Shown in pieces: positions 39,467 to 42,423 of a stretch of 42,423 nt of DNA. Origin of the DNA: JAEHDI01 sp035455185 (lineage in GTDB: Bacteria; Acidobacteriota; Terriglobia; Bryobacterales; Bryobacteraceae); NCBI GenBank assembly GCA_035455185.1, contig DATIFQ010000346.1, forward strand, positions 1-42,423, given 5' to 3'. Both the position numbers and the translations under genes were made by a program. A model generated the notes under the pieces. It was given only the letters and a program-made list of their open reading frames with translations, made no database searches and was not told where the DNA came from. Each line of letters starts with the position of its first letter. Positions within the stretch are counted from its first letter, which is position 1.

Positions 39467-42136
39467 ATGGCAGTGAAGAATTCCTTTGGTGCGGCGGCGA
39501 GCTTGCGTTCCGGAGAGCGCTCGTATCGAATCCATCGCCTGGACGCGCTGGAGAAGTCGGGGTATGGGAGCATGGCCCGGCTGCCGGTTTCGATTCGGGT
39601 GTTGCTCGAAAACCTGTTGCGGCACGAAGATGGGGTGACCGTCAAGTCGGAAGACATCGAATACGTCGCGCGCTGGAACGGCAAACCGGAGCCGAAAGAG
39701 ATCAGTTTCATGCCGGCGCGGGTGCTCTTGCAGGACTTTACCGGCGTTCCGGCGGTGGTGGACCTCGCAGCCATGCGCGAGGCGCTGAAAGCAATGGGCG
39801 CCGATCCGAAACTCGCCAACCCGCTGCTGCCGGCGGACCTGGTGATCGATCACTCGGTACAGGTGGATCACTTCGGAACGCCGGACGCTTTCCAGTTAAA
39901 CGCATCGATCGAGTTCCAGCGGAACCGGGAGCGCTATGAGTTCCTGCGTTGGGGACAGTCGGCGTTCCGCAACTTTCGCGTGGTACCGCCCGAGACGGGC
40001 ATCGTGCACCAGGTGAACCTGGAGTACCTGGCGCCAGTCGTGTTTTCCGCGCAAACCAACGGCACGGCGTCGGCCTACCCCGATACCCTCGTGGGGACCG
40101 ACTCACACACAACTATGATCAACGGCCTTGGCGTAGTGGGCTGGGGCGTCGGGGGCATCGAAGCCGAGGCGTGCATGCTCGGCCAGCCGGTCTCCATGCT
40201 GCTGCCACCCGTGGTGGGATTCAAACTGCACGGCAAGCTGCGCGAAGGTGTAACGGCGACCGACCTTGTGCTGACTGTGACCGAGATGCTCCGTAAGAAG
40301 GGCGTCGTCGGCAAGTTCGTCGAGTTCTACGGGCAAGGGCTGAGCGCCCTGAGCCTCGCGGACCGGGCGACCGTCGCCAACATGGCGCCGGAGTACGGGG
40401 CAACGATCGGCTTCTTCCCGGTGGACGAGGAAACGCTGCGTTATCTGCGTCTCACGAACCGTCCGGCGGAGGTGATCGCCCTGGTAGAGGCGTACGTGAA
40501 AGAACAAGGGATGTTCCGCACGGACTCGACGCCGGACCCGGTGTTCTCCGATACCTTGGATCTTGACTTGGCCTCGGTAGTCTCGTCGCTGGCCGGACCG
40601 AAGCGGCCGCAAGACCGGATTGACTTGCCAAACATGAAGCAAAACTTCCTGTCGGGATTGGGAGCGGAGCCGAAGAAGACGCAGGTGCGTCTTGACGGCG
40701 CCGAGGCGACGGTACAGGACGGCTCGGTCGTCATCGCTGCGATCACGAGCTGCACGAACACGTCGAACCCGTCAGTGCTGATCGCGGCGGGCCTGGTGGC
40801 GAAAAAAGCAGTGGAGCGCGGCCTGGAGACGCCGCCCTGGGTGAAAACAAGCCTCGCGCCGGGATCGAAAGTCGTGATCGACTATCTGCGGGAGGCGGGC
40901 CTGCTCGACTATCTGGAGCGGCTGAAATTCCACCTTGTAGGGTTCGGCTGCACGACGTGCATCGGCAACAGCGGACCCCTCCCAGAGCCGGTGGCGCAGG
41001 CAGTGCAGAAGGAAAAGCTCGTCGTTGCGGCGGTGTTGAGCGGCAACCGGAACTTTGAGGGCCGCATAAACTCTCTCGTAAAGGCGAACTATCTGGCTTC
41101 GCCGCCGCTGGTCGTGGCTTATGCGCTCGCCGGGCGGGTGGACCTGGACCTACAAAACGAGCCGCTCGGCACGGGAAAGGACGGGCGCCCAGTCTACCTC
41201 CGGGACATTTGGCCGTCAAACGAGGAGGTGCGGGCCGCGGTCGGACAGTTCGTGAACAGGGAGATGTTCGGCCGGCAGTACTCGGCGGTCTTCGACGGAG
41301 ACGAGCAGTGGAACTCGATCCGGGTGACCGGCGGCGAGATCTACAAGTGGGATGACGCCTCGACGTACATCAAGAGGCCGCCCTACTTCGACACGCCGGT
41401 CGATCCGGCGACCTCAGTCGGCAACCTGCGAGGCATGCGCGTTCTGGCGATGCTCGGGGATTCCGTGACGACCGACCACATCTCGCCGGCGGGATCCATT
41501 CCGGTCGAAAGCCCCGCGGGGCAATACCTGATCGGACTGGGCGTTCAGCCGAAGGACTTCAATTCATACGGGGCCCGGCGCGGGAATCACGAAGTGATGG
41601 TGCGCGGGACGCTTGCCAACATCCGGCTCAGGAACCAGCTTGCGCCGGGGACCGAAGGCGGCTGGACGGTGCACGTGCCGTCGGGCGAGAAGATGTGGAT
41701 CTACGACGCCTCCATGCGATACCAGAAAGAGGGCGTGCCCCTGATGATCCTGGCAGGGAAGGAGTACGGCTCCGGCTCTTCACGCGACTGGGCGGCGAAG
41801 GGTGTGGCGCTGCTCGGCGTGAAGGCGGTGATCGCGGAAAGCTTCGAGCGGATCCACCGCTCGAATCTCGTAGGAATGGGCGTGCTCCCGCTTGAATTCC
41901 CGGCGGGCGAGAGCCGGGAGTCGCTCGGGCTGACGGGCACGGAGACATTCCACATCGAAGGCGTGAAAGAAGCAGTGACCGGCGGGCGGCGAGCAACGGT
42001 GCGGGCGGTGGCCGCGGACGGCAGCGAGAAGACCTTCCAGGCGGTTGTGCGCGTGGATACGCCCCGCGAAGCGGACTACTACCGGTATGGCGGGATTCTG
42101 CCGTATGTGCTGCGGCAACTGGCGGCCGGGGCGTGA
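39467..42136 (+). CDS. acnA: Aconitate hydratase A
   Basis: AcnA interconverts citrate and isocitrate in the TCA cycle with a [4Fe-4S] cluster. The 889-residue protein has the expected length and blocks: DSHTTMINGLGVVGWGVGG, the cluster cysteines in TSCTNTSNPS and FGCTTCIGNSGPL, the domain-4 substrate loop GDSVTTDHISPAGSI, FNSYGARRGNHEVM, and YGSGSSRDWAAKG. GGGAG about 8 bases before ATG 39467 and TAGACT at 39442-39447 suggest its own promoter. The longer upstream frame overlapping argS is rejected. Its stop overlaps the next GTG start. Confidence 0.97.
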   Translation: MAVKNSFGAAASLRSGERSYRIHRLDALEKSGYGSMARLPVSIRVLLENLLRHEDGVTVKSEDIEYVARWNGKPEPKEISFMPARVLLQDFTGVPAVVDLAAMREALKAMGADPKLANPLLPADLVIDHSVQVDHFGTPDAFQLNASIEFQRNRERYEFLRWGQSAFRNFRVVPPETGIVHQVNLEYLAPVVFSAQTNGTASAYPDTLVGTDSHTTMINGLGVVGWGVGGIEAEACMLGQPVSMLLPPVVGFKLHGKLREGVTATDLVLTVTEMLRKKGVVGKFVEFYGQGLSALSLADRATVANMAPEYGATIGFFPVDEETLRYLRLTNRPAEVIALVEAYVKEQGMFRTDSTPDPVFSDTLDLDLASVVSSLAGPKRPQDRIDLPNMKQNFLSGLGAEPKKTQVRLDGAEATVQDGSVVIAAITSCTNTSNPSVLIAAGLVAKKAVERGLETPPWVKTSLAPGSKVVIDYLREAGLLDYLERLKFHLVGFGCTTCIGNSGPLPEPVAQAVQKEKLVVAAVLSGNRNFEGRINSLVKANYLASPPLVVAYALAGRVDLDLQNEPLGTGKDGRPVYLRDIWPSNEEVRAAVGQFVNREMFGRQYSAVFDGDEQWNSIRVTGGEIYKWDDASTYIKRPPYFDTPVDPATSVGNLRGMRVLAMLGDSVTTDHISPAGSIPVESPAGQYLIGLGVQPKDFNSYGARRGNHEVMVRGTLANIRLRNQLAPGTEGGWTVHVPSGEKMWIYDASMRYQKEGVPLMILAGKEYGSGSSRDWAAKGVALLGVKAVIAESFERIHRSNLVGMGVLPLEFPAGESRESLGLTGTETFHIEGVKEAVTGGRRATVRAVAADGSEKTFQAVVRVDTPREADYYRYGGILPYVLRQLAAGA

Positions 42137-42423
42137 GACGGCCGGTTTGGACGTGCCTGGCGCTGACAGCGCTCGCGTCCGTGGCGTTCGGCCAGGCGAA
42201 GTCCTGGCGCGGTTGGGACACCTACCACGTCATCATGTGGTCCACGGGCGCCCCGAGGGACTGGGGCACGTGGATCAACCGCCTGCGTGAAATCGGCTTC
42301 ACTGCCGAGGAACTGACGGCGGGCCGTGACACCGGTCCGTTCACGGTCAACAATTTCGGGTTCTACGTCGAGAACCTGGTTTCGGAACTGGCCTACCTTC
42401 ATAGCCGGAAGCCGCTGTACGAC
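42133..42423 (+). CDS. Exported protein, truncated by the window end
   Basis: The first 97 codons run off the window. GTG 42133 overlaps the acnA stop (GTGA). A signal peptide is visible (TCLALTALASVAFGQ, cleaving after about residue 21). The mature start KSWRGWDTYHVIMWSTGAP and INRLREIGFTAEEL look like the opening of a TIM-barrel glycosidase-like exported protein, but no family can be fixed from this much. It may be transcribed with acnA. Confidence 0.65.
   Translation, partial: MRRPVWTCLALTALASVAFGQAKSWRGWDTYHVIMWSTGAPRDWGTWINRLREIGFTAEELTAGRDTGPFTVNNFGFYVENLVSELAYLHSRKPLYD

Noticed and set aside
1..42423. CRISPR arrays and riboswitches
   Set aside because: I saw no regularly spaced direct repeats and no recognisable riboswitch core in any gene-free stretch.

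Overview
This is a high-GC window from a draft bacterial assembly. The gene content points to Acidobacteriota, most likely the Bryobacterales/Solibacter group. The indicators are a large carboxypeptidase-regulatory-like TonB receptor, DUF2961 (GH172) and DUF1080 proteins, twin-arginine Gfo/Idh/MocA oxidoreductases, a fused MFS/spermidine-synthase-like protein and a NfeD/slipin pair. The taxon is inferred from gene families only; there is no rRNA here. The first 34 bases are an Illumina sequencing adapter, so true sequence starts near base 35.

Bases 35-4108 are an accessory, decayed region next to the 3' end of a tRNA-Val gene. It holds a DNA-methyltransferase fragment cut by the sequence end and by an IS256-family element, a hypothetical gene, a frameshifted GRKGG-type small gene, a transposase tail, a hypothetical gene split by one in-frame TAG, and about 700 bases with no convincing gene. 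It looks like the edge of a degraded genomic island that once carried a restriction or defence gene.

Bases 4109-13308 are mostly housekeeping and membrane genes: tRNA-Val(CAC), a MoxR ATPase, ychF, then a five-gene minus-strand cluster transcribed nfeD, slipin, SPOR protein, lipA, lnt, followed by tRNA-Cys(GCA) and a two-gene operon encoding a small membrane protein and a membrane-anchored JAMM-like protein with one altered metal-ligand position.

Bases 13329-35542 are dominated by exported enzymes and sugar metabolism: a GH172-type protein with an exported metallophosphoesterase; a membrane spermidine-synthase-like protein with an exported transglutaminase-like protein; a TIM-barrel glycosidase-like protein; an ABC transporter, lipoprotein and TonB receptor in one overlapping operon; a [2Fe-2S] ferredoxin; a Tat-exported Gfo/Idh/MocA dehydrogenase facing a Tat-exported DUF1080 hydrolase; a STAS protein; a GarR-like dehydrogenase; an amidohydrolase; an alpha/alpha-toroid protein; and an SDR. 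The dehydrogenase and DUF1080 hydrolase fit a periplasmic 3-keto-sugar route for breaking glycosidic bonds.

Bases 35649-42423 hold a GT39-like membrane glycosyltransferase, argS, acnA and the beginning of an exported protein cut by the window end. Several transcription units begin with a -10-like box only 6-9 bases before the start codon and no Shine-Dalgarno sequence, which suggests leaderless mRNAs; others have strong Shine-Dalgarno sites, including two TTG starts.
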